Below are positions 15,213-23,534 of a stretch of 64,000 nucleotides of DNA, piece after piece (position 1 is the first letter of the stretch; every line of letters begins with the position of its first letter). A program made the position numbers and the translations under genes. This stretch comes from Caldicellulosiruptor bescii DSM 6725 (GTDB lineage Bacteria > Bacillota > Thermoanaerobacteria > Caldicellulosiruptorales > Caldicellulosiruptoraceae). The stretch is taken from contig NC_012034.1 in the NCBI RefSeq assembly GCF_000022325.1, positions 824,501 through 888,500 on the forward strand, written 5' to 3'. The notes below the pieces were generated by a model. The model saw only the letters and a program-made list of their open reading frames with translations. It was not told where the DNA came from and did not search any database.

Positions 15213-16531
15213 AGCCAACAGTTGCAATAGTTGGAAGACCAAATGTGGGTAAGTCAACACTTTTTAACAGGCTCATTGGCGAAAGACGGGCAATTGTGGA
15301 TGACACACCGGGTATTACCCGTGACAGGATAATTGGTGAGACAGAATGGAGAGGAATCACTTTTAATGTGATTGACACTGGCGGAATTGAACCGTACTCT
15401 GAAGACATAATATTAAAACAAATGAGAAGACAAGCCCAGTTTGCAATTGATATGTCTGACGTTATTATTTTCATGGTTGATGGCAAGACTGGTCTTACTG
15501 ATGCAGACAGAGAAGTTGCCAACATGCTCAGAACCTCAAAAAAACCAATTGTTCTTGCTGTAAATAAGATTGATAATATTTCGCAGCAGGCTATGATATA
15601 TGAGTTTTATGAGCTTGGGCTTTCTGACCCGATAGCTATGTCTGCTGAGCACGGAACAGGAGTTGGAGATGTTTTAGATGCAGTTGTTAATTATTTAAAT
15701 AAAGAGGGAATAAATGAAATAGAGGAAGGTACAATAAAGGTGGCGATAATAGGGAAGCCAAACACAGGAAAGTCCTCTCTTGTAAATTATATTCTTGGTG
15801 AGGAAAGGGTTATTGTGAGCGATATTCCTGGAACAACGCGCGATGCGATAGACTCTACGTTCGAATTTGAAGGCATTCCTATAACTTTGATTGACACGGC
15901 TGGACTTCGGCGAAAAAGCAAGATATATGACAACGTGGAAAGGTATAGTATGCTGAGAACTCTTCAGGCAATAGAAAGAAGTGATATCTGTATAATTTTA
16001 CTGGATGGAACAGAAAATGTTTCTGAACAAGATGCAAAGGTTGCAGGATATGCTTATGAGGCTGGGAAAGGTTGTATTGTGGCAGTCAACAAATGGGATG
16101 CTGTTGAGAAGGATGAAAAAACTGCAGATGAGTACAAAAAACAGATAGAAGAAAAGCTCAGTTTTCTAAAATTTGCACCGGTACTTTTTATTTCGGCAAA
16201 AACAGGGTTCAGAGTCAAGAAGCTGCTTGAGACAGTATTATATGTATATGGCAATTATACACGAAGAATAACCACCGGTCAGTTAAATGATGTTTTAGCA
16301 GAAGCAACTACAATCTATCAGCCACCAAGCGACAAAGGAAAGCAGCTCAAAATCTATTACATGACTCAGGTGTGTGAAAAACCGCCCAAAATAGCTATTT
16401 TTGTAAACAGCAAGGACCTGTTTCATTTTTCATATCAACGGTATATTGAGAATTATTTGAGAAAAACCTTCGACTTTACTGGAGTTCCGATAATATTTCT
16501 TATTAGAGAGAAAGGGGAACAGGACAAATGA
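15209..16531 (+). CDS. der: Ribosome biogenesis GTPase Der (EngA)
   Basis: A 440-aa double GTPase needed for 50S assembly. First G domain: GRPNVGKST, DTGG, NKID. Second G domain: GKPNTGKSS, DTAG, NKWD. A KH-like C-terminal domain follows (~350-440). The TTG start overlaps the upstream stop (TTGA), a coupled arrangement. Length and domain order are normal. Confidence 0.97.
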   Translation: MKPTVAIVGRPNVGKSTLFNRLIGERRAIVDDTPGITRDRIIGETEWRGITFNVIDTGGIEPYSEDIILKQMRRQAQFAIDMSDVIIFMVDGKTGLTDADREVANMLRTSKKPIVLAVNKIDNISQQAMIYEFYELGLSDPIAMSAEHGTGVGDVLDAVVNYLNKEGINEIEEGTIKVAIIGKPNTGKSSLVNYILGEERVIVSDIPGTTRDAIDSTFEFEGIPITLIDTAGLRRKSKIYDNVERYSMLRTLQAIERSDICIILLDGTENVSEQDAKVAGYAYEAGKGCIVAVNKWDAVEKDEKTADEYKKQIEEKLSFLKFAPVLFISAKTGFRVKKLLETVLYVYGNYTRRITTGQLNDVLAEATTIYQPPSDKGKQLKIYYMTQVCEKPPKIAIFVNSKDLFHFSYQRYIENYLRKTFDFTGVPIIFLIREKGEQDK

Positions 16532-17136
16532 AAGCACTTCAGATTTTGATTATCCTTGCAGTGGGTTATTTACTGGGAAGCGTTCTTCCAGCCCTCATAA
16601 TCGGCAAGATGGTAAATGGTATTGATATTAGAAAGTATGGGAGTGGAAATCCTGGAACAACAAATGTTTTGAGGACTCTTGGAATTGGTCCTGCAATTTT
16701 GGTTTTTGCAATTGACGTTTTAAAAGGAGTTGTTGCGACCTTGTTTGCAAAGATAGTTATGCCAGATGACGTTGTGCTTGGTGTTACTTTGGCTGGATTT
16801 GCGGTTATTTGGGGGCATACTTTCCCACTTTATTTCGGGTTCAGGGGAGGAAAGGCAGCGGCAACTTCAATTGGTGTTGCGCTTGTTGCAACACCTACCA
16901 TAACACTTGTTGTGATTGCTTTAGCGCTTATTGTTCTTCTACTGAAAAGGTACATGTCTTTGACAGTGATTGTTGGAGCAATTTTGTATTTCTTTGCAGT
17001 TCTGACATTTGCAAGAGAGTATTGGTTTTTAGCTTTAATTATTTTAGTGGTTATAATCGTAAGACACAGAGAAAATATTAAAAGGCTTTTAAATGGCACA
17101 GAAAGAAAGGTAGGGGAAAGGGTTAAGCTTCAATAA
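16528..17136 (+). CDS. plsY: Acyl-phosphate glycerol-3-phosphate acyltransferase PlsY
   Basis: A 202-aa integral membrane enzyme that acylates glycerol-3-phosphate using acyl-phosphate, the first step of phospholipid synthesis. Family motifs: YLLGSVLPALIIGK, the GSGNPGTTNVLRTLG phosphate-binding loop, and HTFPLYFGFRGGKAAATSIG. About five hydrophobic segments. It overlaps der by four bases (ATGA). Confidence 0.96.
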   Translation: MKALQILIILAVGYLLGSVLPALIIGKMVNGIDIRKYGSGNPGTTNVLRTLGIGPAILVFAIDVLKGVVATLFAKIVMPDDVVLGVTLAGFAVIWGHTFPLYFGFRGGKAAATSIGVALVATPTITLVVIALALIVLLLKRYMSLTVIVGAILYFFAVLTFAREYWFLALIILVVIIVRHRENIKRLLNGTERKVGERVKLQ

Positions 17137-17141
17137 ACAAA

Positions 17142-17873
17142 ATGAATTCGTATAGTAAAATAGCTGCTTACTATTCAAAATTTTCGTCATTGTTTTTTAG
17201 TAGGAAAGACATTCTCAGATTTATTGAAAAAAGTTTTTTGAATTTTGGAGTTAAAAAAGATTGTAAGATATTGGATATAGGGTGTGCAGATGCCAAACTG
17301 CTATTTCTTTTAAAAAGGAGAAGTTTTAAAAAACTTTATGGAATTGATATTTCTGCAAAGATGATAGAGCTTGCTTTCAAAAGAGCCGTTTTAAAAGGGA
17401 TAAAGCTTTACAATCTGAATTTTTTGAATTTTACGTCCAGAAAGAAGTTTGATGCTGCTCTGTGCACAGTGGATGTTGTAAATCACATTCCTAAGAAAGA
17501 GATATTTGGCTTTTTTAAAAGTGCCAATACCATTTTGAAGAAAAATGGAATATTTATTTTTGATATAAATACCAAAGAATACCTACAAAAGCTTGGCAAG
17601 AGAAGATTTGTTGTCAAAAAAATTGGAGGAACACTTTTGAGATGGAAGTTTAGCTTAAGCTCAAGGTATCTCAAAATAAATTTCTCAGTAAGAGAAAAAA
17701 ATGGTGAGAATGTTTCGGAAGATGTATACCAGTTTATATATGACGAGGAATTTATTGAGAATACCTTAAAAGACTGCGGTTTTGAGGTCTTGAAGAAAGT
17801 GTATGATTATAAGCTGCCTTTTAAAACCAAATTTTCATCAAAAGTGTGCTATGTGTGTAAGAAGATTTGGTGA
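17142..17873 (+). CDS. Class I SAM-dependent methyltransferase
   Basis: A 243-aa methyltransferase. Motif I is CKILDIGCADAKLLFLL (~residue 42), with an acidic residue after strand 2 (LYGIDIS) and motif IV AALCTVDVVNHI. The substrate is unknown. The gene lies 5 bp after plsY and has a weak ribosome site, so it probably relies on translational coupling. Confidence 0.75.
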   Translation: MNSYSKIAAYYSKFSSLFFSRKDILRFIEKSFLNFGVKKDCKILDIGCADAKLLFLLKRRSFKKLYGIDISAKMIELAFKRAVLKGIKLYNLNFLNFTSRKKFDAALCTVDVVNHIPKKEIFGFFKSANTILKKNGIFIFDINTKEYLQKLGKRRFVVKKIGGTLLRWKFSLSSRYLKINFSVREKNGENVSEDVYQFIYDEEFIENTLKDCGFEVLKKVYDYKLPFKTKFSSKVCYVCKKIW

Positions 17874-17942
17874 ATAATAATATCTCAAAAAAGAGAATAA
17901 TATTCTGTGTAAATCATTTTTGAAGAAGGTGGATTTTTAAAA

Positions 17943-18143
17943 ATGCGAGGCAAGGTCAAATGGTTTAATCCCGAAAAAGGTTATGGGTTTATAAGTGCTG
18001 ACAATGGCGAAGATGTGTTTGTGCACTTCTCTGCTATCAATATGGAGGGGTACAAGACACTTGCAGAAGGGCAGACGGTTGAGTTTGACATTGTGAAGAC
18101 AGAAAGAGGCAATCAGGCTTTGAATGTAAGGAAAGTAAAATAA
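17943..18143 (+). CDS. Cold-shock domain protein (CspA family)
   Basis: A 66-aa single CSD RNA chaperone. RNP1 is GYGFISA and RNP2 is VFVHFSAI, in the standard [17 protein letters not shown] context. The ribosome site GAAGGTGG lies at 17925-17932. It forms a single-gene unit ended by a strong terminator. Confidence 0.96.
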   Translation: MRGKVKWFNPEKGYGFISADNGEDVFVHFSAINMEGYKTLAEGQTVEFDIVKTERGNQALNVRKVK

Positions 18144-18173
18144 GCTTCTGGCAGTTTTGCTGGAAGCTTTTTT
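18142..18173 (+). terminator. Terminator of the csp gene
   Basis: AAGCTTC (18142-18148) pairs with GAAGCTT (18163-18169), followed by T-rich sequence; the stem overlaps the csp stop codon. Confidence 0.85.
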
Positions 18174-18236
18174 GTTTTTGGATTAAAATAGACTTATATA
18201 ACTCTCAATAAATTGAATTTCGGAGGGAGAATTTAC

Positions 18237-19091
18237 ATGGCACAAATTTTAAGGGCTCTGTCAAAAGACAAAAACATAGCAATCTTTATCATGGAGTCAA
18301 CAGATATAGTAGAATATGCGTGCAAAATACATAATCTTCCACCTATTCCTGCAGCAGCTTTAGGAAGGTTATTGACAGCAACATCTATGATGGGTGTTAT
18401 GTTAAAAGGTGAAAATCATTCTGTGTCAGTTCAAATATCATGTTCAGGTGTACTCAAAGGTTTGGTTGCTGTTTCTGACTCAAAAGGAAATGTAAAGGGA
18501 TATGTAAAAAACAAAGAGGTACTCACAGAGATTGATGAGAGAGGAAAGTTAAATGTAAAAGGAGCAATTGGAGAAGGCACGCTAACGGTGATAAAGGATT
18601 TGGGTTTGAAAGAACCTTATATAGGTCAAATTGAACTTGTATCTGGCGAAATAGCAGAGGATATAACACACTATTTTGCCATGTCAGAACAAATTCCTTC
18701 AGCAGTTGCGCTTGGTGTTTTAATTGACAGAGATGAAAGTATAAAGTCAGCAGGAGGCTTTATTATTCAGGTTTTACCTGAGACAGATGAGAAGGTTATT
18801 TTGGAACTTGAGCAGAAATTGAAGGATTTTTCGAATATCTCATCAGTACTTGAAAATAAAAGCATTGAAGAGATTGTAAAAGAACTTTTTGGCAATATAG
18901 AATATGAAGTGTTAGCTAAGTATCATCCAGTATACAAGTGTGACTGTTCTAAAGAAAAGGTGGAATCTATAATTCCGCTTTTGAAGGACGAAGAAATTTC
19001 AAATGAGATAATCGAAATTGTATGCACTTTTTGCCAGAAAAAATACTATTTTTCCAAGGAAGAAGCTTTTAAAATTAAATATGGTGAATAA
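18237..19091 (+). CDS. hslO: Hsp33 redox-regulated chaperone
   Basis: A 284-aa holdase chaperone activated by oxidation. It begins MAQILRALSKDKNI and carries SVSVQISCSGVLKGLVAVSD and the C-terminal zinc-binding redox switch (CDC near residue 237, CTFC near residue 267). ATG 18237 follows GGAGGGA (18222-18229); the in-frame TTG 24 bases upstream has no such site. Confidence 0.95.
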   Translation: MAQILRALSKDKNIAIFIMESTDIVEYACKIHNLPPIPAAALGRLLTATSMMGVMLKGENHSVSVQISCSGVLKGLVAVSDSKGNVKGYVKNKEVLTEIDERGKLNVKGAIGEGTLTVIKDLGLKEPYIGQIELVSGEIAEDITHYFAMSEQIPSAVALGVLIDRDESIKSAGGFIIQVLPETDEKVILELEQKLKDFSNISSVLENKSIEEIVKELFGNIEYEVLAKYHPVYKCDCSKEKVESIIPLLKDEEISNEIIEIVCTFCQKKYYFSKEEAFKIKYGE

Positions 19092-19189
19092 TTGAGAGAA
19101 AAATCGAGATTTTTTTAGCAATAGTAAGGAGAAGCTAAAATTTGAGCTAAAACGGCTAAATTTAAAAAAATTTTGCCCAAAAAATACTA

Positions 19190-19218
19190 TTGAAAAAAAC
19201 ACGCATCTTAAGTATAAT
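19190..19218 (+). promoter_or_regulatory. Promoter of the tRNA operon
   Basis: TTGAAA (19190-19195), 17-bp spacer, TATAAT (19213-19218), 41 bp before the first tRNA. A GCCGC/GCGGC hairpin lies in the leader (19229-19248). Confidence 0.82.
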
Positions 19219-19258
19219 AAAACATGTCGCCGCTGATTGAAGCGGCGGTTGAAAAAAT

Positions 19259-19334
19259 GGGCGGTTAGCTCAGCTGGGAGAGCACCTGCCTTACAAGCAG
19301 GGGGTCGCAGGTTCGAGCCCTGCACTGCCCACCA
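19259..19334 (+). tRNA. tRNA-Val (anticodon TAC)
   Basis: 76 nt. Acceptor GGGCGGT pairs with ACTGCCC including one G-T pair; CCA is encoded. Anticodon loop CTTACAA gives TAC. First of five tandem tRNAs. Confidence 0.97.
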
Positions 19335-19342
19335 TATAAAAT

Positions 19343-19419
19343 GGCCCAGTAGCTCAGTCGGTTAGAGCGCCAGCCTGTCACGCTGGAGGTCGAGGGTTCG
19401 AGTCCCTTCTGGGTCGCCA
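19343..19419 (+). tRNA. tRNA-Asp (anticodon GTC)
   Basis: 77 nt. Acceptor GGCCCAG/CTGGGTC, anticodon stem CCAGC/GCTGG with loop CTGTCAC; CCA encoded. Confidence 0.97.
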
Positions 19420-19435
19420 GCTTAAAAATAAATGT

Positions 19436-19511
<76 letters not shown>

Positions 19512-19524
19512 TCTTTTAAAATGA

Positions 19525-19600
19525 GCGGGAATAGCTCAGGTGGTAGAGCGCTACCTTGCCAAGGTAGATGTCGCGGGTTCGAGTCCCGTTTCCCGCTCCA
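19525..19600 (+). tRNA. tRNA-Gly (anticodon GCC)
   Basis: 76 nt. Acceptor GCGGGAA/TTCCCGC, anticodon stem CTACC/GGTAG with loop TTGCCAA; CCA encoded. Confidence 0.97.
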
Positions 19601-19623
19601 AAATTTTATATAAGAAAAAATAC

Positions 19624-19698
19624 GGCGCCATAGCCAAGCGGTAAGGCAAGGGTCTGCAAAATCCTGATTCCCCGGTTCAAATCCGGGTGGCGCCTCCA
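19624..19698 (+). tRNA. tRNA-Cys (anticodon GCA)
   Basis: 75 nt. Acceptor GGCGCCA/TGGCGCC, anticodon stem AGGGT/ATCCT with loop CTGCAAA; CCA encoded. Last gene of the operon. Confidence 0.96.
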
Positions 19699-19717
19699 AT
19701 ATGTGAAAGTTATTAAA

Positions 19718-19746
19718 CCTGCTCTGAAACGCGTGAGCAGGTTTTT
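19718..19746 (+). terminator. Terminator of the tRNA operon
   Basis: CCTGCTC (19718-19724) pairs with GAGCAGG (19735-19741), followed by TTTTTG. Confidence 0.9.
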
Positions 19747-19767
19747 GTTTTTCTAAAGAAGGATTTT

Positions 19768-19796
19768 TTGAGCTTTGTGTCGAATAAAAATATACT
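19768..19796 (+). promoter_or_regulatory. Probable hppA promoter
   Basis: TTGAGC (19768-19773), 17-bp spacer, TATACT (19791-19796). A palindrome TTGTCAA/TTGACAA (19814-19831) follows in the leader and might be an operator or a second promoter region. Confidence 0.55.
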
Positions 19797-19861
19797 GTAC
19801 GCTTTTTTAAAGGTTGTCAAATTATTGACAAGAAATTTTATTCTAAAGAGGAGGGATTATT

Positions 19862-21997
19862 GTGGGAGCCTACATAGCTTTAATCTATGGAGTTATTGTA
19901 TTTGCAATTCTTGTAATCATTGGTCTTGTCAGGTTTATCTTTTCTCAAGAAAAAGGCAATGAAAAGATGCAGGAGATTGCAGGTGCAATTAGAGAAGGTG
20001 CAATGGCATTTTTAAACAGGCAGTACAAAACTATAGGTATTCTTGCGTTGATTGTAGCTGTTATAATCATCATTGCAAACTATTTTGGTAACCTTTCAAA
20101 AGGTTCGGCACAGGCTGCTTCGATTGCTTTTCACATAGGTTTTGCTTTTATAACAGGTGCACTCTGCTCAGCAATATCTGGGTATTTGGGAATGTATATT
20201 GCAGTGAATTCTAATGTCAGAGCTGCAGCAGGTGCAAGAAAAGGCCTGAACAGAGCCTTGCAGATAGCTCTTCGTGGCGGTGCAGTGACAGGATTGGCTG
20301 TGACCGCGCTGTCGCTTTTGGGTGTTGCGACACTGTTTTTACTGTACGGAGGAGCTTCTGGAAAAGAAAATCTTATAAAAGAGGCTCCTTCGTTGATTGT
20401 TGGTTTTGGCTTTGGTGCATCGTTTGTGGCTCTCTTTGCTCAGCTGGGCGGTGGAATTTATACAAAGGCTGCTGACGTTGGCGCTGACCTTGTAGGTAAA
20501 GTAGAAGCAGGAATTCCTGAGGATGATCCGAGGAACCCAGCTGTTGTTGCTGACCTTGTTGGTGACAATGTTGGAGACTGTGCAGGCCGTGGTGCAGACC
20601 TTTTTGAGTCAACAGCAGCTGAGAATATAGGTGCTATGATATTGGGTGTTGCACTGTATCCGGTGTTCGGATGGAAGGGAATTTTGTTCCCGCTTGTTGC
20701 GCGTGCTGTAGGTATTGTTTCCTCTGTTATTGGTCTTTTCTTTGTCAACACAAAGGATGAAAGCAAAGACCCAATGAAGGCTTTGAATAAAGGTTATTTT
20801 GTTACTACAATTTTGAACTTGATAGTATTGATTTTCATAGTAAAAGCAATGCTCTCTGGCAAGCTTCCAAACGGTCAAGAGGTTAACTGGTGGCTTTTGT
20901 ATGGCTGTGCAGTTGCAGGAATAATTCTTAGCTATATTTTCGTATGGCTTACAGACTTTTATACCTCATACCACTACAGACCTGTTCAGGAGATAGCTAA
21001 AGCATCAACAACTGGGCCTGCAACAAATATCATTACAGGTATGTCTGTTGGTATGGAATCAACTGCATTACCGGTTATATTTATCTCAATTGCGATTTAT
21101 ATCGCATACAAGCTTGGTGAACATGCACTTCCTGGGTTTGCAAACGGAGGACTTTACGGAACAGCAATTGCGACAATGGGTATGCTTTCAACCTGTGCAT
21201 ACATTTTAGCAATGGACACATTTGGACCGATTACAGACAATGCAGGTGGTATCACTGAGATGTCAGGTGCACCTGAAGAGGTAAGAAATGTTACAGACAG
21301 GCTTGATGCCTGCGGTAATACTACAAAAGCCTTGACAAAAGGTTATGCTATTGGTTCTGCGGCACTTGCAACTTTCTTACTTTTCTCTGCTTACCTTGAT
21401 GAGGTCAAAAAGATACTGGGAAGACCACTTGAGTCTTGGTTCTCTGTTGATATTGGAAAACCTGAAGTATTCATCGGTGCATTTATAGGTGCGATGGTTG
21501 TTTACCTTTTCAGCTCAACAGCAATAAGGGCGGTTGGAAGAGCAGCTCAGTATGTTATCTTGGAAGTAAGACGTCAATTTAAAGAGATACCTGGCATTAT
21601 GGAAGGAAGAGCAAAGCCTGACTACGCAAAGTGTGTTGATATTGTTACAAAAGGTGCTTTGAAAGAGATGGTTGTTCCTGGTATGATAGTTGTTATTGCG
21701 CCAATACTTGTTGGAATACTTCTTGGTAAAGAGGCAGCAGCAGGCTTTTTAATGATAGGAACAATTGCAGGTGTTATCTTGGCACTTTTCCTCAACAACG
21801 GCGGTGGTGCTTGGGACAATGCAAAGAAGTTCATAGAGCTTGGCAACTACGGCGGTAAGAGGTCAGATGCACACAAGGCAGCAGTCGTTGGCGATACAGT
21901 GGGTGACCCATGCAAAGACACAGCAGGTCCGTCCTTGCATGTGCTTGTAAAGCTTATATCTACAATTACTCTTGTATTTGTATCACTCTTTAGATAA
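19862..21997 (+). CDS. hppA: Membrane-bound proton-pumping pyrophosphatase
   Basis: A 711-aa polytopic M-PPase that couples PPi hydrolysis to cation export. The catalytic loop has DVGADLVGKVEAGIPEDDPRNPA and GDNVGDCAGRGADLFES; the second PPi-binding loop has GDTVGDPCKDTAGPS. The GNTTKALTKGYAIGSA segment carries Lys and Thr at the two positions that mark K+-independent H+-pumping members; K+-dependent ones have Ala/Gly there. The GTG start follows GAGGAGGG. It is a single-gene unit with its own terminator. Confidence 0.96.
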   Translation: MGAYIALIYGVIVFAILVIIGLVRFIFSQEKGNEKMQEIAGAIREGAMAFLNRQYKTIGILALIVAVIIIIANYFGNLSKGSAQAASIAFHIGFAFITGALCSAISGYLGMYIAVNSNVRAAAGARKGLNRALQIALRGGAVTGLAVTALSLLGVATLFLLYGGASGKENLIKEAPSLIVGFGFGASFVALFAQLGGGIYTKAADVGADLVGKVEAGIPEDDPRNPAVVADLVGDNVGDCAGRGADLFESTAAENIGAMILGVALYPVFGWKGILFPLVARAVGIVSSVIGLFFVNTKDESKDPMKALNKGYFVTTILNLIVLIFIVKAMLSGKLPNGQEVNWWLLYGCAVAGIILSYIFVWLTDFYTSYHYRPVQEIAKASTTGPATNIITGMSVGMESTALPVIFISIAIYIAYKLGEHALPGFANGGLYGTAIATMGMLSTCAYILAMDTFGPITDNAGGITEMSGAPEEVRNVTDRLDACGNTTKALTKGYAIGSAALATFLLFSAYLDEVKKILGRPLESWFSVDIGKPEVFIGAFIGAMVVYLFSSTAIRAVGRAAQYVILEVRRQFKEIPGIMEGRAKPDYAKCVDIVTKGALKEMVVPGMIVVIAPILVGILLGKEAAAGFLMIGTIAGVILALFLNNGGGAWDNAKKFIELGNYGGKRSDAHKAAVVGDTVGDPCKDTAGPSLHVLVKLISTITLVFVSLFR

Positions 21998-22027
21998 AAG
22001 ATTTATTTGGGAAAATAGAGGCAAAAG

Positions 22028-22064
22028 GGAAGAAGGGAAGCTACAGTCCTTCTTCCTTTTTTTT
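22028..22064 (+). terminator. Terminator of hppA
   Basis: GGAAGAAGG (22028-22036) pairs with CCTTCTTCC (22048-22056), followed by eight T. Confidence 0.92.
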
Positions 22065-22186
22065 GTTTTTGAGAATTGAAGATAGGGACTGAATTTAAGT
22101 TTGCTTATACAGAAAATAAATTAAAGTTGTTAAACAATTTTCAAAAATGGTATAATAAAATTAGGAAATGAATAGGGGGAGCACAG

Positions 22187-22513
22187 ATGGGTCTGTTTGG
22201 ATTAGGGGTTCCAAAACAGATAAAAGAGCTGGGACGCGACATCTGTGAGCCGCTTGATGTTGAGTACATTGAAGGTCATCCAGACATAAAGTATCAGGGT
22301 AGAATGAAGTTGCATGTCTGCCAAAACGGTTTTTACCTAATTGACCCATCAAAAAAACACTTTGGAGTTGTTAAGTGGACAGATTTTAAAGATGCATACC
22401 CCAGCAAGACAGGTGACAGAAGAACAGTGATTGCAACAAATAATTTCAAGATTTATTTACTTGGGATTGAAGAAAGGGTTTGCGAGGTTTTGACAAAGAG
22501 GATGGCAAGCTAA
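22187..22513 (+). CDS. Hypothetical 108-aa protein
   Basis: Not recognised. A compact soluble protein starting MGLFGLGVPKQIKELGRDIC, with IDPSKKHFGVVKWTDFKDAYP in the middle; the pattern suggests a small beta-rich fold. The ribosome site GGGGGAG is well placed. It stands alone with its own terminator (22556-22584), so it is probably an independently expressed gene. Confidence 0.65.
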   Translation: MGLFGLGVPKQIKELGRDICEPLDVEYIEGHPDIKYQGRMKLHVCQNGFYLIDPSKKHFGVVKWTDFKDAYPSKTGDRRTVIATNNFKIYLLGIEERVCEVLTKRMAS

Positions 22514-22555
22514 GGTGAGGTAAGTATATGCTTGAAAGGTGTTTTGTAAGGAGAG

Positions 22556-22584
22556 GGACTGCGCTTTGCAGTCCTTTATTTTTT
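22556..22584 (+). terminator. Terminator of the 108-aa gene
   Basis: GGACTGC (22556-22562) pairs with GCAGTCC (22568-22574) around 5 nt, followed by TTTATTTTTT. Confidence 0.88.
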
Positions 22585-22709
22585 GGACTAAATATGTCAA
22601 AATATTTACTCTTCTACAGAAAAATTTATTGAGGTGGGAATTTTTAATTTAATCGAGATCTAAACTCAAAAAATGAAATTACTTTGACGAAAAAAAGCAA
22701 AATTGATCA

Positions 22710-22737
22710 TTGACAAAGTTGCAAGTAGTTGTATAAA
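22710..22737 (+). promoter_or_regulatory. Promoter of the small-peptide region
   Basis: TTGACA (22710-22715), 16-bp spacer, TATAAA (22732-22737). The 22590-22709 stretch before it is AT-rich with no ORF. This promoter heads the block of small ORFs that precedes the ABC transporter. Confidence 0.65.
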
Positions 22738-22764
22738 ATTTTAACAGAAAACTACAGGGAATAA

Positions 22765-22908
22765 GTGGTTAAAAGATTAATTGTAGCAAAAATCATAATA
22801 GAACAAGAAAAAAACACAAAAGCTATATTTAGCAAAAGTATACGGATAATGAGTGGAAAATACTGCTATGTAAGACAGAGGAATATACTAAGATTAGAGC
22901 AATCTTAG
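22765..22908 (+). CDS. Possible 47-aa basic peptide
   Basis: GTG start with AGGGA four bases upstream, 28 bp after the putative -10 box. The peptide begins VVKRLIVAKIIIEQEKN and is basic, with no clear signal or family. It may be a real leader peptide or chance coding; included because it is the first translatable unit behind the promoter. Confidence 0.25.
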   Translation: MVKRLIVAKIIIEQEKNTKAIFSKSIRIMSGKYCYVRQRNILRLEQS

Positions 22909-22961
22909 TTTTGATCTACGGTCACAATCTCTATTGTGCGCATAGGAGGTGTGATAAAAAA

Positions 22962-23120
22962 ATTAACGAGGACCTTCTGCTTCGATTTCTAATGTGGGAC
23001 TCAATGGCGCTGGCTATTCACTTAATGTATCTTACTCCCATGTCAATAAATGTTGGCAAAGATGCAGCGGTGGCCAAACAATTAATTAAAATTCAAATTT
23101 TAGGAGTGATTCAATATTGA
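22962..23120 (+). CDS. Possible 52-aa small protein (ATT start)
   Basis: GGAGGTG (22946-22952) is a strong ribosome site but has no ATG/GTG/TTG at usable distance; ATT 22962 is 10 nt away and opens a 52-codon frame rich in Met and hydrophobic residues. The stop overlaps the next ORF's start (ATTGA). A competing frame (22994-23089) overlaps it and looks more like a secreted peptide. The choice of frame is unresolved. Confidence 0.3.
   Translation: MNEDLLLRFLMWDSMALAIHLMYLTPMSINVGKDAAVAKQLIKIQILGVIQY
22994..23089 (+). other. Alternative frame: Gly/Ser/Cys-rich bacteriocin-like peptide remnant
   Basis: In the +2 frame relative to the neighbour ORF, 31 codons from GTG 22994 give VGLNGAGYSLNVSYSHV followed by NKCWQRCSGGQTIN and stop. 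The Gly, Ser, Asn and Cys content and the lack of Glu/Leu are typical of bacteriocin cores. A stop codon lies 24 bp upstream of the GTG, so no leader is in frame. It may be a decayed or frameshifted peptide gene; this is speculative. Confidence 0.25.
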
Positions 23121-23301
23121 ACAAAAAAATGATTGGAAAGGCGCTTTAACCATTATAAGAACAATAACTTTAGTTTTTATGTTTACAGCCTTTATATTCC
23201 AAGATACAAACGTAAGTCTTTTGTTTATTCTTTCAGTTTTAACTGCTACCTATATATATATCAAACTATTTTTAGTCAGAAATAAAAATATGATTCAATG
23301 A
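23116..23301 (+). CDS. Small two-helix membrane protein (ATT start)
   Basis: 61 codons starting at ATT 23116, eight bases after AGGAGTG (23102-23108) and overlapping the upstream stop. It begins with a charged stretch (EQKNDWKGALTIIR), then two hydrophobic segments (TLVFMFTAFIF and LLFILSVLTATYIYIKLFL) and a basic tail. That is typical of immunity or small transporter-associated membrane proteins. It lies before an ABC ATPase/permease pair. The non-standard start is the main doubt. Confidence 0.45.
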   Translation: MEQKNDWKGALTIIRTITLVFMFTAFIFQDTNVSLLFILSVLTATYIYIKLFLVRNKNMIQ

Positions 23302-23310
23302 CAATAGTTA

Positions 23311-23341
23311 GGGTGGGCAAAAAGTAAATAATTGCCTACCC
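23311..23341 (+). terminator. Probable terminator after the small ORFs
   Basis: GGGTGGGCA (23311-23319) pairs with TGCCTACCC (23333-23341) with one mismatch, followed by a loosely T-rich stretch. 23342-23534 is otherwise AT-rich with no further ORF. Confidence 0.45.
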
Positions 23342-23534
23342 CTGTTTATTTTGTTTATTAGTTTGATCTTGGTACAAAAATTTTGTCCGTAAAATACAAT
23401 AATTAAATCCAAAAACATACTTCTCAGTATATTGTCATAGCTGCTTTGGTGTTGCATATTCTCTTGATTTTCACAAATGTAAATGGAAAGAACAACTGAG
23501 AAGAGACTTAGTAACTTTTCGGAGGGTAATTATA

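Noticed and set aside
20373-20878. Several - strand frames within hppA
   Set aside because: Shadow frames of a strongly conserved gene, without ribosome sites or family motifs.
22911-22961. TTG-started extension of the 52-codon ORF
   Set aside because: The TTG at 22911 lacks a ribosome site, and the strong site at 22946 lies inside this stretch.
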